From Ctenosaura bakeri (lineage: Eukaryota; Chordata; Lepidosauria; Squamata; Iguanidae): a DNA stretch of 64,000 bases. The position numbers and the translations under genes were made by a program. Below the pieces are notes generated by a model. The model ran no database searches. It had not been told where the DNA came from and was given only the letters and a program-made list of their open reading frames with translations. The stretch lies in the NCBI GenBank assembly GCA_948474755.1, contig CAOLHI010001155.1:363712-427711 (forward strand), written 5' to 3'. This document shows positions 23,401-35,317 of this stretch, one piece after another (the first letter of the stretch is position 1; every line of letters begins with the position of its first letter).

Positions 23401-24465
23401 GTGACATTTGTCACAGGTCTAGTAGCAACTTGAAGACTATTCTATTACAGTTCATTAAGTGAATCTTCATTTTTGAAACTAGAGACCAGCTTAGGCTTTT
23501 AAAAACCCCAACCATACATCTGTACAGAACAGCAGTGCAGTTAAGGGAACTTGGTGGCATGCATTAAACTGCTGGCTTTTTCAGAGGGCAATAAGCCAAC
23601 ATTGTGCAAGAAGGCCATCCCTGGAGGAACAAAATGTACATTTTGGTGGCTTAAGCAAGGCCAGATGGCTATTAAAACCAGTAAAAGGATAAATATTCTA
23701 ATGCCACTTTTTATAGTTGCTTAAGATAATAACACTTCAAAAAACATATATTGTGAAAAGCAGATATTTGAACTTTCTTAAATCATAGAACTGTTGGCAA
23801 CCCTTTAAAGGCAGGAGACTACATAGTCTTACAACTTGTTTCTAGGAGTGGTATTAATACAAGAGATCAGTTCTCCATCAGTGGAACAACAGTCCAGTGA
23901 TTATTCTTTGTTACTGACAGAATTCTATGAAGACTATGACTGGAAACACTGAAAGAAGAAGAATTAGAAATTACACTCTTTTAAAAAATAATCTGCAAGG
24001 CATAAATATAAGCATGGGGAAAATATCTCAGGAGTTCCCTAAATACAAAGTCTGGGCAAATAATTTTCCTAACTCTAAGGGGGTGAGTTGGATCCAGCCC
24101 CCACCCCCACAAATTCACACAACAACTCAGGGGAGGAACCATTGCAATACTGGGGAATCAATGTAATAAAGGCACTATGTTTTGAATTTAAAAAAAAATA
24201 CAAGGAAAAGTTATTTTTCAAAGGGGTAGGTATATTTATTCCAGTTTAACAATCAAACATCTTATGGTGCCTTTAAGCCTCATAGCTTTAGCATACTTTT
24301 TGTAGATTGCAATTTGCTTTTAAGATTAAACATTTAACATTTCATGCTAATAAGACAGACAATATGGTTATAATGACAGAATACTGAAAAGAAGTGTTTT
24401 AGATTTCCTAATGATAAAATCCTGGTGTAAAAAAAAAAAAACCCAATAATAAACCCACTTTAGCT
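20410..24465. other. Anonymous DNA
   Basis: No gene recognised; open frames are under about 105 codons. AT-rich text at about 22,150-22,360 (tttatttactttatgcata, then repeated A-rich segments) resembles a LINE 3' untranslated region but is not assignable. Confidence 0.45.
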
Positions 24466-24469
24466 AAAG

Positions 24470-24565
24470 TTTATGTATGTATATATCTATGTATGTATAT
24501 ATATATATATACACATACATATACATACGCACATGCATGCACATATACACACATTCATACATACT
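24470..24565. repeat. Compound TATG/TA/CATA microsatellite
   Basis: Imperfect tatgtatgtatatat and catacatatacatac units, read directly. Confidence 0.85.
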
Positions 24566-24809
24566 ATGTTTTATGAAATTAAAAGACCATCTATTTGTCT
24601 GTCTATAATTCACCATCTGTTGCTTACACGTTGAAGGCTGAGGAAAAAACACACACTGAGGGTCTGTAAACAGATATGACAGGCATAGAACCACATTTTG
24701 AAACAGAAGATGCGTGCACATACAAGGTGGCAAGAGTCTAGCGCACAATATAAACGTAGCTATGTATTAATTGCAGATAGAGGTGAGTCATTTTCTGAAA
24801 TCTGCAACA

Positions 24810-24920
24810 CTTGGGATCCACAAAAGAGCAATACGTATATTGGCCAATCAAAATGCAGAAAATACTTTATGCAAGCTTTCAAACTTCCACTGGCTTCTTC
24901 ATCAGGCAAAACATGTTTTT
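24810..24920 (-). repeat. Fragment of a dispersed vertebrate repeat, class unassigned
   Basis: The minus strand reads gcctgatgaagaagccagt, then tttgaaagcttgca and ttggccaata. I recognise this phrase order (CTGATGAAG, AAAGCTTGC, TTGGCCAATAAA) from a dispersed amniote repeat but cannot assign the class. A related plus-strand piece is at about 46,805-46,920. Confidence 0.4.
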
Positions 24921-25059
24921 AAAAATATTATGTTAGCATCACATGCCTCCATTTTGTATCAGGTGTTGTTTCTGTTGAAGCTCATTGTTCTGGAGGCATC
25001 TCAATGCAGACAAAAGATGCTCTCCTTCTTGGCCACATGGGAATCATGGCAATAAAAGG

Positions 25060-27160
25060 CAGGTAATAAGATTTCAACTCCATAAGCTATAGTCTGAAAT
25101 CCAGGCTGCCCCTGTCCTGTATGAAGCTAACTGCCCCTTTCTTAGGCAGAGAACTTTGAATTTCTTAAGAGGTACTCATCTGTAAAAACTTTTAGATGCT
25201 GAATAGGTAAAACTTGCCGATAGTAGTTTGGGATGTTATTCATAAGAAACAATCTATTGATCATCCCAGTCATCCACTGCATCCAGAGAACTTATTGATA
25301 TTCTCTGCTGGAGGGATAGAATATGTTACATTGTGCATTACTAACACATTAATGTCACCATTTGTTCTCCTTTTTAAATTAAGTTATAAATGTCTCCCTC
25401 CCTCAATTAAATGGGGAGCTGTAGCTGCACCCCCATAACATGGTCTTTTCTTGAAAAGTTATTCTTTCTTTTGATCCCTCAGAAGTCCGACAGTCTTCCT
25501 GACAGCGCTGACTGTGTTCTTTGAGGCAGTGCTAGATAACCCAAAAGCTGTATAGCTACAACACGCTCCTGGTCATTGGAGTTTCTGGAAGTGCTTCTGG
25601 CCGTGTGGCCTGTGTGGTGATACTTTCAAACAGTTTGAGGACCAACCAAATGGACAACGTCAAAAAAATGCTTTGCAGATGCCCCACAATGTGTAATGGG
25701 GAAATCTCCATTCTGTTTGGGGAAGGGGAGCATGACCGGCCTCATTCTGTGACTTAGGGGCATGATGACATTTGGCAGTTGTTGCCACCAAACACAACAC
25801 AACAAAACAAAAATAATATTACAAGTTGTTACATGATAACATCTTGCCTCCTGCTCTGAGATCTTGAAGACTCCCACACACAGTTCTCGTATGTATTTTC
25901 CCCATTGCTGGCAATTTTCTGCATTTATGTTGTAATGAAATATGTCTTTGTATTCAGTTGGTGCTGATTCTGGCAGGGAATTTTCCTAGCCCTTCCCTAC
26001 AGCTATCCCAACAACTATACCACAATTTCTTAGAGAAGAATTGTGTAGATAATTCTGGAAATATATTTCTCCAAAGAATCAGGAGTGCCTAAAGGAAAAG
26101 ATTGTGCTTTATAGCTCAGTTACTCCAAGCTATGAAACTATCACCCTGGTTTAGCAAAATACCATGTTGTTTGGTAAAACAACCCTGATATGCCACACAA
26201 ACATTATTTTTAACTGATCGAAGTTTGTTGGAGACAGAGAATACATACATATACACATGTTATTTGAAGCCAGTCAAGAAGTATTAGAGTTGCTGCCCTA
26301 TAATTGTGTTTTGGGACTTTTTTTTTAAAAGGGATTTATAAGGCATTTAAAAGGCATTTTAAAAACCATCTAATGCAATTATTTGAAAAACAAAGATATC
26401 AAACAGTTTGAAGTAATTTCCTGGTGTGTGCTGTGAATGCAACTGTATTTTTATGATGGTCATGTATTGGGGAGGAGGGATTGTCAAGAACTGCATACTG
26501 AATAAATACCTCACTGCTTCCTGAAATTATAGTTAAAACTTACTTGGATTTTATGATATATGGATTGTACACTTGGCTGCCATTTGCTTCCTTCAGACTC
26601 CCAAAGGCAAGTCTATTGTGCCCTCTGGGGGTTCTCCACTGCTTCAACTAAAAACTTGATTTCATTATTACCTTTGGCTTATCATAAAATATCACTGACT
26701 TTTTTTAAAACTACTGCCGGATGAACAAAGAAATTTATAGCCTTCCTTACATCAGAAAGGCTAGCTTTTCCTGACATTTTATTACTTTGATTATTTGAAA
26801 CATTTCAATCCCAGACAATAAATATTGCGTGATTATTGTTTTGATATGAATAGGCAGGCTATTCCTGTCTCTCCTCCTTTTCCTGCCTCACACCCAAATT
26901 TATGGGCACTTGAGATTTGGCTATTAAACGGCCCCTGAAGGACCAAATATGGCTCCCAGAATTTGCTTACAGATTAAGGATAAAGTTGCCTAAAGATAGG
27001 AAAAATCTAGAATTTAAGTTTGGAGCTTATTATTTATTTCTAATGACAAAGCCCTATTCAGGCATTTCAACTGTGCACTTTGGAAAATTTTAAGGATTAA
27101 TAAAAGTAAAAATTAATAAATATTAAGGAGTAATAAAAACTAAAATGTATTAGATCTTAA
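25060..27160. other. Anonymous DNA
   Basis: Open frames are under 85 codons with no recognised domain and no repeat I can name. Confidence 0.45.
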
Positions 27161-27167
27161 TTTTATT

Positions 27168-27235
27168 AAATTAGGGTCACCATAAGTTGGAAATAACTTA
27201 AAGGCACACAACAACAACAACAACAACAACAACAG
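27168..27235 (+). repeat. 3' end of tRNA-derived SINE with (ACA)n tail
   Basis: The text agggtcaccataagttgga followed by aacttaaaggcacacaaca and a (ACA)8-type tail is the 3' end of the squamate ACA-type SINE, seen more fully at 44,985 and 47,340. The 5' tRNA-like part is missing. Confidence 0.75.
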
Positions 27236-27289
27236 ATGGTGATCGCATGACTCATGTATAGTTGATAGGAGAACCTCCTCTACCTGTGA

Positions 27290-27490
27290 AACTTGTATGT
27301 AATTACTGTGTTTGCTGCTGTATAAGTCTCACTTCCCCCCCAAAAAAATACAGTTTGAAAATGGGATGTGTCTTATACATGGGTGTGTCTTATATGCTGG
27401 CAAATAGTATTTACCAGTGTATAAATGGGGTGTGTCTTATACACTGGTGCGTCTTATGCCTGAGTGCATCTTACATGCCAGTAAATGCAG
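27290..27490. repeat. GTGTCTTATAC-rich DNA-transposon-like repeat
   Basis: Five imperfect copies of a GTGTCTTATAC-type unit (gtgtcttatacatgg, gtgtcttatatgctgg, gtgtcttatacactgg, gcgtcttatgcctg, gcatcttacatgcc) follow a C7A7 tract. This resembles the ends of hAT-type elements known in vertebrates; the class is inference. It abuts the truncated chromovirus. Confidence 0.4.
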
Positions 27491-27509
27491 TAATGCTATG
27501 TAAAATGCG

Positions 27510-28628
27510 AAAAATAAATGCAATGCAACAAACAATACTGATTTATAGCCATAAATACAAGGAACAGGTAGCATTGATCAGGCAAATGCTACAGAAACTG
27601 TTGGATAACAATCTGTATGTCAAACTGTCAAAATGTGAATTTCATACTAACAAACTAGATTATTTGGGGTACAACATCTCTAATCATACCATTGAAATGG
27701 ACTCTGCTGAGATCCAAGGGGAATTGGGCTGGGAACCCCCTCAAACCTGCAGACAGTTGCAGAGCTTTCTAGGTTTTGCTAATTTTACAGAAAGTTCATT
27801 CTGAATTTCATGCAAGTGGCACTGCCCTTGACTCACATGTTAAAGACCAAGAAAAAGGGGGCAGCCAAAAATAAGCCAATTAAGCCTCTCTCAAGTACCA
27901 AAATTAAGTGGACCTCAGAGTGTCAACATGCTTTTGATGAGTTTAAAAGGCTTTTCAGTTCTGAGCCCATTTTAAAACACCTTGACCCCATGGCAGGTGT
28001 TCGTTGTATAAGTGGATGCCAGTGTTGCAGCAATGGGGGCCATCCTCCTGCAGGAAGATGAGGAGGTTAAGTTAAGACCATGTGGCTACTTGTAAAAAAA
28101 AAAAAGATAAATCAGAACTGAATTGGCCAGTTTGGGGAAAAAAGGTGGTGGCCATCAAGCGCACCTTAGAAACATGGTGGCATTTGTTAGAGGAAGCTAG
28201 CTGCTCTTTTGAAATATAGACAGATCATCACAACTTGGTAGCCCTTACAGAACCCCCACAAATGGAGTCCAAAACAAGAGCAGTAGGCCATTTTTTTCTA
28301 TAAATTCAACTTTACTATTAAATACCTTCCCAGAAAAAAAATCCTATTGGACATATTGTCATACCTACCCCAGAATGATGTCAGAGACTAGAGGTGATCA
28401 ACATGATGTTGACTCCACAACAATTGGGACTGGTGGTAGTGACTCACAGCTAAATGAAGGGGAAGCACAGTCCCTGAGTGGTCCCTGAAACCTTGTTAGA
28501 AAACTTAAAAGAGACTATTAAATGGGATGCTTGGGCCAAAAACCATGAGTCAGAGCTCATCAATCATGGAAGTGTATGGTGCAAAGAAGAAAAGATTTAT
28601 GTGCCTGAGGTCCTGCAGACTAAACTCT
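27510..28628 (+). pseudogene. Ty3/gypsy chromovirus pol relic: RT end and RNase H
   Basis: Decayed pol of an LTR retrotransposon. It starts just after the RT catalytic box (ILIYSHKYKEQ) and continues through the thumb (LYVKLSKCEFH...LDYLGYNIS, then QSFLGFANF at about 27,765-27,785). The connection follows at 27,900-27,990 (KWTSECQHAFDEFKRLFSSEPILKHLD in pieces). The RNase H region lies at 28,070-28,380 (RPCGYL, then TDHHNLVALTEPP in a shifted frame). The segment 28,478-28,628 leads into the integrase. Gag, protease and the polymerase core are missing. In a live element this protein makes and integrates cDNA within virus-like particles. Multiple frameshifts are present. A solo LTR interrupts it at 28,629. 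Confidence 0.8.
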
Positions 28629-29522
28629 TGTTATTGCGGTTCAGGCTTACCTGGAGATAGCATATGATATCATTTTGATATCAAACCATTCCGCTTTCCT
28701 CTGCCACCCCCGCTCCTCATGTTTGTGAGGCCTCCGGACAAGCACATAAACAGGCGCGGCCGATAATTGCTGGACATTCCATTCTCCACCCAAGCAGGCC
28801 AGACAGAGGCGATTCATCTCTTCAGGGATCTCTCCAGCAAACACCTCGTTGCTTATGCGCGATACTAACAAAGGCTCCCAGCCCCGAGCAGGTAACCTCA
28901 CAAAGCTGTACTAAGCACTCCGCATTTGCATACTGGCTACACTATTGTTAATTCGACCCTGATTCAATCATGCTAAACTCTGATCTTTCCAAAGCTTTGT
29001 CCCACTCTTAAATTGCATTGATCTCACCGAGTAAGGTATGGCCTGCAGTCACAATTCACCCTATAAAACCCCCCAATTCCGAGACCTTCCTCAGACTGCT
29101 TGGATCGCTCTGGACTTCCATCCTGCCTTGCTGCCGCTTTGTTTGGCGAGCCGTCCCCTCAGTCCCACGTACTGAGACTCCATACCAATGAACTCAATCT
29201 TCAAACCTCTCTAGGACTACGAGACAGGTGTCGTATCACCCATCTCCCCCTAAAAATCCCTGTTTCCGATTCTTTAGTTAGCTGTGTGACTGTGGTGTCT
29301 TTGATATTTGTCTGTATTTAATAAAACGTCATTTTTATTACTTTAAACCGTCTGACTGCTTGACTGACCTGACCCCGTAGACGCTGGGTTGCTAGATCCT
29401 GCTAAGTTACCCTGCCTCTCGCTAGCTTTAGTGAGTGCTCTAGCTAATTTTCCCCAAGGCTGTGTTGTTGTTGTTTGGTTATTTGGGCACCCCTCCCAGG
29501 ACCCCCAGAGAACAGGGTAACA
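28629..29522 (+). mobile_element. Solo LTR (copy 3) in the chromovirus
   Basis: The 894-bp LTR runs from TGTTATTGCGG to ...GAGAACAGGGTAACA, with CTCT at 28,625-28,628 and 29,523-29,526. Two GATATC hexamers lie near 28,665-28,685, a TATA box TATAAAA at 29,062-29,068 and AATAAA at 29,320-29,325. Removing it joins the integrase zinc-finger coding of the host element. Confidence 0.92.
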
Positions 29523-29714
29523 CTCTTACAGCACTGTCATGGTGTGAAATCAGCTGGGCACTTTAGATTTGTTAAAACCTTGCACCTAGTCAGAAGGGAA
29601 GCTTAAAGAAGATGTGGAGAGCTACATAAAAGCATGCTCATTTTGTGCACAAAACAGCACGTGGGGGCAAACCACGAGGACTACTTCCACCATTGTCACC
29701 CATCCCCATACTTG
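29523..29714 (+). pseudogene. Chromovirus integrase zinc-finger relic
   Basis: This 192-bp island between two solo LTRs encodes, in broken frames, an HHCC-type integrase N-terminal domain: HCHGVKSAGHF, then KTLHLVRR, then DVESYIKACSFCAQNS. It continues the chromovirus pol from the left of copy 3 and leads into the integrase core to the right of copy 4. Confidence 0.7.
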
Positions 29715-30563
29715 TGTTACTGAGAAAATTGGGGGGTCCCGTGAGGGGCGCCCAGCCTTGCCAATTGAAAATACCAAATGTGGGGAAATTAGAACTCAGA
29801 GCACTGTTTTAGCTAGCGAGAGGCAGGGTAACGTAGCAAGATCTTTCACCCTATGTCTACGGCTTCAGGTCAGAGAGTAAGCCAACAGGGTTTAAATAAA
29901 CAATAGAAACTTTATTAAACATAAATAGCAAAATAAACAACACACACGCTAACTAATTTAAAGAGTGAGGAAATAGACACAGAGGGAGAACGGGTGACAC
30001 GACACCTGGTCGCGTTGTCCTGAAGAAACTGGAGCAGAAGAGAGGGGCTCAGCGTGGTTGCTGAGGGGAACTCTTGAACAAACCGGCAGCAGGACAGGAT
30101 GGATGTTCAAGGGGAACCAATGAGGTCTCAAAGTGAGGACCTTATACAGGGTGAAACACGCCTGTCGGCTATGGCAAACGAGATAGGAACAAAAGAAGTT
30201 TTGGCGCTAGACAAAGGATTTGGTGAAGTCATCGTTATCATGATGGGTTTTGCATTGCAAGACAATGGAGTGGCCGGCAAGTTGATGGCCCTCTGAAAAG
30301 GTATGCTTTGGCGGGAAGCCGCGCTGCTATTGTAGAGTGTGGGTATGGAAGTTCCCTAAAGCTACGTGAGGCTTGGGAATTGCTGGCTTGAATGGAGAAT
30401 GGAATGTAAGCTATTAATCAGCCGTAGCCAGTACGTGCCTGTACGGAAAACAACCCGAACACGTGCAGCGGGGCGACAGAGAGGGGTCTAGCAAAGGCCG
30501 AATTAAATGATATCAAAGCAATATCTGGGGGCCCTCATCTGTGGTATCATAGCTGGCATAACA
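29715..30563 (-). mobile_element. Solo LTR (copy 4) in the chromovirus, opposite strand
   Basis: The 849-bp LTR begins (plus) TGTTACTGAGAAAATTGGGG and ends ...TAGCTGGCATAACA, flanked by CTTG at 29,711-29,714 and 30,564-30,567. On the minus strand it has a TATA-like box near 30,141-30,147, a poly(A) signal near 29,915, and a GATATC/CAATATC pair near the U3 end. Confidence 0.9.
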
Positions 30564-31615
30564 CTTGGGCTCACATTAGTATGCAATTTACCACTGATCT
30601 CTAAGAGAGTAACCAGAAAACTGTCATATGGGTAGTCACAGACTTGTTTTCCAAACAAATCCATTTTGCGCCTTGCAAAGCCCTTCCCATGGTAACACAG
30701 CTGGAAAAATTGTGCTTGTAACATATGTACCAGGTACATGGGGTGCCCAATAAGATTGCCATAGAGCAGAGTACCCAGTTCATTCACAATTTTGGAAAGC
30801 TTTTCTAAGACTGTTGAGGGTAGATCAAGCGCTCATACCCAGAGACCAAAGAACAGACAAGAAAGGGTGAACCAAGTGTTAGAACAGTTCCTGTGTTATT
30901 ATATTAACTACCAACAAAATCATCAGGAAAATTTGATACTCTTTGCAGAAATGGCATACAGCAATGTAGTACACCAAGCATGGGACATGCCCCATTTGAA
31001 ATTGTGCATGGACAAATGCAGAAACACTTGCCACCCCTTGAGGTAATTCAAACCGACCTAAAACCACTGGCTGATTGGGCCAGCAAGGTTAAAGCAGTGT
31101 GGCCAGCCATTATATCTGCACTGAATTATGCCAAAGCCACATGCAAAAAACAGATGGATCACAAATGGGATAAGAACTGGGACATCAAACCTAGAGATAA
31201 AGTGTACTTATCTATCAAATTCCTATCATGCCCTCATTCTTCAAAAAAGTTAGGGCTCAAATAAAAAGTCAAGAGTCAAGAAATTGGTTAGTGCTATGAC
31301 TGCTGGTTTGGAACTTCCCAAGTCTTACAGGCAAATCCATCTGTGTTTGATTTCAGCTTTCCCAAACCTGAACTGAAGACCAATATGTGGCAACCAGTTC
31401 CAGGAGACGTTCCTGCCCCCCTAATGGTGGGATAAAATCAATACTTCAAGATATTAGAAATCTTGGATTTCAGAAAGCACAGAGAGCATCTTCAATACTT
31501 AGTAAACTGGAAAAATCTGCCAAACAGTGAATGAGAATGGGTGGATGCCAGCCGTGTCAGGGCTCCCAGTCTGATTGAGAAGTTTCATATTACATATCCT
31601 CACAAGCCAGGCTAA
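30564..31615 (+). pseudogene. Chromovirus integrase core and chromodomain relic
   Basis: This continues the chromovirus pol. About 30,630-30,680 encodes VVTDLFSKQIHFAPCKALP, a catalytic-core segment holding the first acidic residue. About 30,850-30,890 contains QERVNQVLEQF, the third acidic motif; the second is not intact. About 30,940-31,020 (AEMAYSN...HQAWDMPHLKL) is the region after the active site. At 31,440-31,612 lies a chromodomain-like tail (YFKILEILDF..., YLVNWKNLPNSE, stop, EWVDASRV..., FHITYPHKPG) ending in TAA. The chromodomain places the element among chromoviruses, where that domain guides integration to particular chromatin. Frameshifts and stops are present throughout. Confidence 0.8.
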
Positions 31616-33043
31616 AAGGGAAGAGATTGCTTTAGGGGGCCAGAATGGCAGATTGCCAAGCTTCCCTGTCTTGGAAAATAGTACCCTGTTGAATGTGTAT
31701 TACTTACTAACTGTTAACATGTATGTAATCACTGCAAAAAGCGGCTCCTATGTATCCAAGCTTAAGCACTGTTCTCTTGATTCATGCTAGGGAAGAGCAG
31801 GAACAGAAGGAGAAAACAAAAGTTAAGACTGGTGGTTCTGGGATGTTATGAGAGCAGAGTAGTGTGGAGATACAGCTAGAGAAAATATGCAGGAGGATCA
31901 CCTTGGTTAAGGAGGTGTGGGTTTGTGGGAGGCACCAGCCTGGGAAGAAAAAAGAGAGGGGGAATAGACACATGAAGGGATTTATAGCTGTTACCCTGAT
32001 TTCTGGGGGTCCCGTGAGGGACACCTAAGTGCGCTTCAAATTACAAAGTTGGGAATTAGTCAAAAGAGCACAAGCTAGCAATACAAGAGGCAGGGCAACG
32101 GAGAGAGATCTTTTACCCAATGTCTACGGGGTCAGGCCAAGTCAACGAGCAAACAGAAGTAAAATAATAATAGTTGTCTTTATTAAAATACAGCCAAACA
32201 AGTGTATGCAACACACTCACACAGAGAACTATAGAAATAAAGGTTGGAGTTGGATAGAGGGGTTTTTAGAGGAGGTTTTGATATGGGAAATACTACACTT
32301 GTCCTGAAGCCCGGATAGTGTGAAGAAGAAGTTCGTGGAAATGGAGTTTCCCAGCACGTGGAGCTGAGGGGAAGGCTCGCCAAAGAAGCAACAGCAAGGC
32401 AGGATGGAAGCCAGGAGCAATCTGAGGAAGCGCTCAAAGTCAGGGGTTCTTATAGGGGAAAATGTGGCCATAGGCTAGTCCATTCTTGGGGACAACAATG
32501 AGTTTTGGGCTGGAGACAAAGCCTCTGAAAGGTCAGTATTTTACATGATTGAGTTAAGACCAAATTGTCAATAGAGTAGCCAGTGTGCAAACACGGAGTG
32601 CTTGACAGTTGAGTATTCGGTTAGTCAAGCTGCCTGCTCGGCATACATAATATGGTACTTGCATACATAATATGGTACTTGCCTTGAGGTCTCCTGAAAT
32701 GGCGGGTCGGCTATTTCTGGCCTGCCTATATTTGGAATATTACAGCAATTAGCGGCTGTGCCTCTATGTGAGCTTGTCCGGGGGGCTCACAAGCACGTGG
32801 GGGACAGAGGGGTATAGTAGGCCAAATTCTTGATATCAAATGATATCTAATATCCCACAAGTCCGGGCTAGAAACTGCAGTAAAATAGCTTTGACCAATA
32901 AATGCTGTATGCACACAAATCTGTACTGATAGCCTTTGAAAGATGTATGCTGTATGTACCCCTGAATGTCAGCAACTTCTGTGGTGTGCTGTGTTGCTCT
33001 TGCTTATCCATGAAAATAAAGGAATGTACAACCTGGTAACACT
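31616..33043 (+). mobile_element. Probable chromovirus 3' noncoding end or LTR, split by a solo LTR
   Basis: After the pol stop come AAAAGGGAAGAGA (31,614-31,626) and GGGGGCCAGAATGGC, candidates for a polypurine tract. Non-coding DNA then runs to 31,988 and resumes at 32,886, reaching a possible LTR end cctggtaaca at 33,034-33,043. No 5' LTR was found for comparison, so the limits are guesses. Confidence 0.35.
31989..32885 (-). mobile_element. Solo LTR (copy 5), mutated terminus
   Basis: The 897-bp LTR starts (plus) TGTTACCCTGATTTCTGGGG, nearly identical to copy 1, and ends ...AGAAACTGCAGTAAAA where relatives have CAGTAACA. Flanks TAGC at 31,985-31,988 and 32,886-32,889 fix the boundary despite the terminal change. 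A TATA-like box (minus) lies at about 32,449-32,455. Confidence 0.9.
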
Positions 33044-33560
33044 TCCCTGTTCTCCAAGAATTTTCAAAGATGGTTAACAGTGGCTTTGAGACTACATCTG
33101 CAATTTCTGTTTATATCCTTGGATGTAGTTTGTCAAGCTCTGGAGACTTGAATTCACTTAGCTGGGTATTCCTGTACTGCCTTTTACCTGTTCTGGACTG
33201 CAGTGCCCTTACTGTATCAGTTCTTCTGTCCTCCTTTTGAGAGAAGGCAGACATGGTCTACTCTACAATATACAAGACTTCCTGACCTAGACCACTCTGA
33301 CACCACACTTTGTGGAAAATGCGTGGGGAAAACCAGCGTCTATCAGTGCCGAGTGTGAAACATTCACACAAGGCTCACACTCAAGGCCTGCCCAGCCTGA
33401 CACCTCTTTGTGATCAGAACTGAACAGCCAGGAAGATCTCTGAATCAAGTCAGGGCCAGGACAAACAGATCTGCCTCAGTTCTCCCTCTCTGAGAATGCA
33501 GTCCCTTCCTCACTCTTGTCCCCCCTTGACTTCTTCCTTTCAGGGTTATCTCCCTCTTTA
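33044..33560. other. Host flank of the gamma-type provirus
   Basis: No gene recognised. The left target sequence of the provirus, ...ccctcttta then CTGC, ends this block. Confidence 0.6.
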
Positions 33561-33564
33561 CTGC

Positions 33565-33913
33565 TGAAGCAGATAACAGAGATCAGACCCTTCGGCAAGT
33601 CTCGGCTGGAATTGCTTCCAAAAGTCCAAGCCTCCCTTTAATTGAGTTCACAGCCTTTTATACATTTTTAGTACAGTGTTATCTCCTGTTCAGGAGAAAG
33701 AACAGAAGTGCTACAAAGATCATCAGTTTCGTTTTCTTACTACAATAAGCTTTTCTGTAATGTTGCAAGTCTGATGTATCAAAGCTAAGGCAGCAATAGC
33801 GAGCCAACAACATTCCATTCCCACAAGGTATTAGCTGCATACAGAGAGAAATAACTACAAGCTGCAAAGAGAATTAACTGTTTACAGAGAGAATTGACTG
33901 TTTATCCCTTACA
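33565..33913 (-). repeat. 3' LTR of the gamma-type provirus
   Basis: 349 bp, starting TGTAAGGGATAAACAG and ending ...TCTGCTTCA on the minus strand. Compared with the 5' LTR it lacks a 28-bp segment after the CCGAAGGG-side block; that segment holds the AATAAA signal. It also lacks gcaattgc and a CA pair in U3. Confidence 0.93.
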
Positions 33914-33925
33914 TTCCCCCCTTTT
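33914..33925 (-). promoter_or_regulatory. Polypurine tract
   Basis: The minus strand reads AAAAGGGGGGAA directly before the 3' LTR, the expected site for plus-strand DNA priming. Confidence 0.9.
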
Positions 33926-33969
33926 GTGCTAAATTCTATAATTAGCAATTTTAGCATAACTATGCATAA

Positions 33970-35317
33970 TTACTTTGACCTTGCCATTAAAGCGTATACA
34001 GCAGCCTTTCCATCCATTGCTCTATTCATTACAGATTGTAAATACTTTAACAAGCAAGGTACTACCATGCAAACCAGGATGCCCATTATTAATGCACAGA
34101 ACAATCCTACGAACAGTGTCCTCAACCATGCTAAATTAGGTAGCCAGGAAGTTAACCACGCCCACATGTCAGATGTCTGTGAGTATGATTTTCTAATGGC
34201 TGAAACTACAGAATGTATACGTTCCTCATTGTTTTCTACTATTCCAGTCTTATTGACATAATGACAGCATGTGGTATTTAGCCAGATACACAAACCCCCT
34301 TCGTGGTTGAGGAGATAATCTAAAGCTATTTTATGCTGGGTTACAACAGAGGCCAATGAATCTACCTCTTGTTGTAAAGCACTTAAGCCCCTTTGCTGTC
34401 GAATTTGCTAACATTTCTAACTGAGCTGACAGGTGGAGTGTCTGCCTTACATTCAGAGCCATCCCTGCCATGGGAAACATTATAGCTCCAAACCTTTCAC
34501 CTTCAGTCAGGTACGTGTCGGTAGGATCATATCCACGGCTTTCATCATAAGCTATTTTCACTCTGGCCCAGCCAAACTGTCTATCCCATGCCTCCATTGG
34601 CTGGTGGATAGGATGGAAGGTGATGCCTGCAGTGGCCAAACTTCCAATGGTACAGGTACCATTCCATACCGGGGGAAGTACTCTCCCTGCCCATTCTCCA
34701 CAAAACCAATACATCCCAGAGGGAAAACCATAAATCCACTGTCCATTATGCAGGCTGGCTTCTTCTTGGAGTTTAATTAAAGGGGAGTGGCCCCTACGGT
34801 TCCCATACAGCTCAATAAAGGTGTCTCTGCAGCTGAAAGGGAAACTGATAATGGGATACCTTCCCGGGCAGGTCTGTGAAGATTCAGGGATTTCAAAAGT
34901 TACATTACAATTGGGATAGTCTCCCAAAGAAATTCTTGGCAAGGGGATCCACTTCCTTCGTCCTCCTTGAAAAACTGCATAAAATCCCTCGTGGGAGGGG
35001 TTCCATTGGCGCACACACAATGAAGCTGGCAGTGGATTCCCTCGTCTACTTAAGATGAACTGACTGGGATCCTTGGGAAGTAATTTCTGTGAAGATCCAT
35101 ACACACTAATACTATTCCACCCAGATAGATTCAATGTATCCATCGGCATTACAGGCCACCCTTGTGTATGTGAGCTGGGCCCATAAGAACATACCCAACA
35201 GTTATTGACACCCAAAGTACTCAAGATCTGATTGACCAGCTGATGGAATTGATTCATCTCCCAGCCTCCCTGGCTCGGTATCACTCCTATCAGCAATAAC
35301 AATCCCCTTATCCACAT
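33970..35317 (-). pseudogene. env: Gamma-type retroviral envelope gene, one frame break
   Basis: Envelope glycoprotein gene of the provirus; in live relatives the product mediates receptor binding and membrane fusion. The start chosen is the ATG at 35,317, which opens a signal-peptide-like stretch (MWIRGLLLLIGVIPS). A CWVC motif follows at about residue 40. The surface part ends near a hydrophobic fusion-peptide-like stretch (FGAIMFPMAGMAL) preceded by only weakly basic residues. A frame break near 34,385 separates it from the transmembrane part (34,356-33,970). That part has a heptad region, the CX6CC motif (CIWLNTTCC), an N-glycosylation site and a hydrophobic anchor (LFVGLFCALIMGILVCMVV) with a short tail. 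Total coding length is about 445 codons, short for the family. Apart from the frame break the frame is open, and it is the best preserved gene of this provirus. It overlaps no other gene. Confidence 0.9.
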
